A DNA stretch of 22,170 nt, from assembly GCA_900770655.1 (NCBI GenBank), contig CAAGLA010000048.1, forward strand, positions 1 to 22,170, given 5' to 3'. A program made the position numbers and the translations under genes. Each line of letters starts with the position of its first letter. Position 1 is the stretch's first letter. The stretch is from Bacteroidaceae bacterium (GTDB lineage Bacteria; Bacteroidota; Bacteroidia; Bacteroidales; Bacteroidaceae). The notes beneath the pieces were generated by a model. The model was not told the DNA's origin. It did no database searches and worked only from the letters and a program-made list of their open reading frames with translations. Shown here piece after piece: positions 22,146 to 22,170 of the stretch.

Positions 22146-22170
22146 ATGAGTCGTTCATTAAGAAAAGGTC
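22146..22170 (+). CDS. rpsS: 30S ribosomal protein S19, N-terminal fragment cut by the window end
   Basis: Only eight codons are present, MSRSLRKG, at the start position expected after rplB in the S10 operon order. S19 sits in the 30S head with S13. Identification rests on this short match plus gene order (rpsJ-rplC-rplD-rplW-rplB-rpsS); it starts 19 bases after the rplB stop. Confidence 0.88.

Noticed and set aside
1..22170. CRISPR arrays, tRNA or rRNA genes, insertion sequences, att sites, phage or defence genes
   Set aside because: On reading through I saw no regularly spaced repeats, cloverleaf-like segments, transposase or integrase motifs; every long gene has a housekeeping or known-family assignment.

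Overview
This window is a chromosomal, housekeeping stretch from a member of the Bacteroidota, almost certainly order Bacteroidales. Three things point there. Small families restricted to that group are present (DUF3256, DUF4831). Likely promoters match the Bacteroidetes sigma-ABfr -7 consensus TAnnTTTG rather than TATAAT. Most genes lack a Shine-Dalgarno sequence, and the fused str/S10 cluster has no tuf between fusA and rpsJ. Both ends are cut: a rubrerythrin-type gene enters on the left and rpsS leaves on the right.

Layout. (1) 1-370: the 3' end of a rubrerythrin/NADH-peroxidase-like gene, closed by a 21-bp perfect hairpin. (2) 375-2067, minus strand: a TPR membrane protein, lumazine synthase (ribH) and an unrecognised 103-aa protein. 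Between the last two lies a degenerate second copy of the ribH 3' end. (3) 2245-3736, plus: recF and a DUF721/DciA-like gene, stop-start overlapped. (4) 3785-8653, plus: six genes in which every stop overlaps the next start (nucleoside MFS permease, bifunctional nuclease, rsmE, truA, EamA transporter, DUF3256 lipoprotein-free secreted protein). (5) 8681-13146, minus: DUF4831, ffh, folD and a CapA-family protein, a tight run read toward region 4. (6) 13333-15846, plus: hpt, adk and obgE, with a hairpin terminator between adk and obgE. (7) 15782-16151: two consecutive intrinsic terminators, then an AT-rich leader with the best promoter in the window. (8) 16152-22170: rpsL, rpsG, fusA, rpsJ, rplC, rplD, rplW, rplB and the start of rpsS.

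The genes serve nucleotide and cofactor supply (hpt, adk, folD, ribH), RNA modification (rsmE, truA), DNA repair and replication (recF, DciA-like), protein targeting (ffh) and ribosome assembly and function (obgE, ribosomal proteins, EF-G). I see no tRNA or rRNA gene, insertion sequence, prophage, CRISPR array or defence cassette, and no evidence for an undescribed multi-gene system. The items most worth a second look are regulatory or architectural. They are a folded rpsL-rpsG spacer that could be an S7 feedback site, the six-gene stop-start chain, the ribH-tail duplication, a 19-codon upstream ORF in the rpsL leader, and the uncharacterised 103-aa protein.
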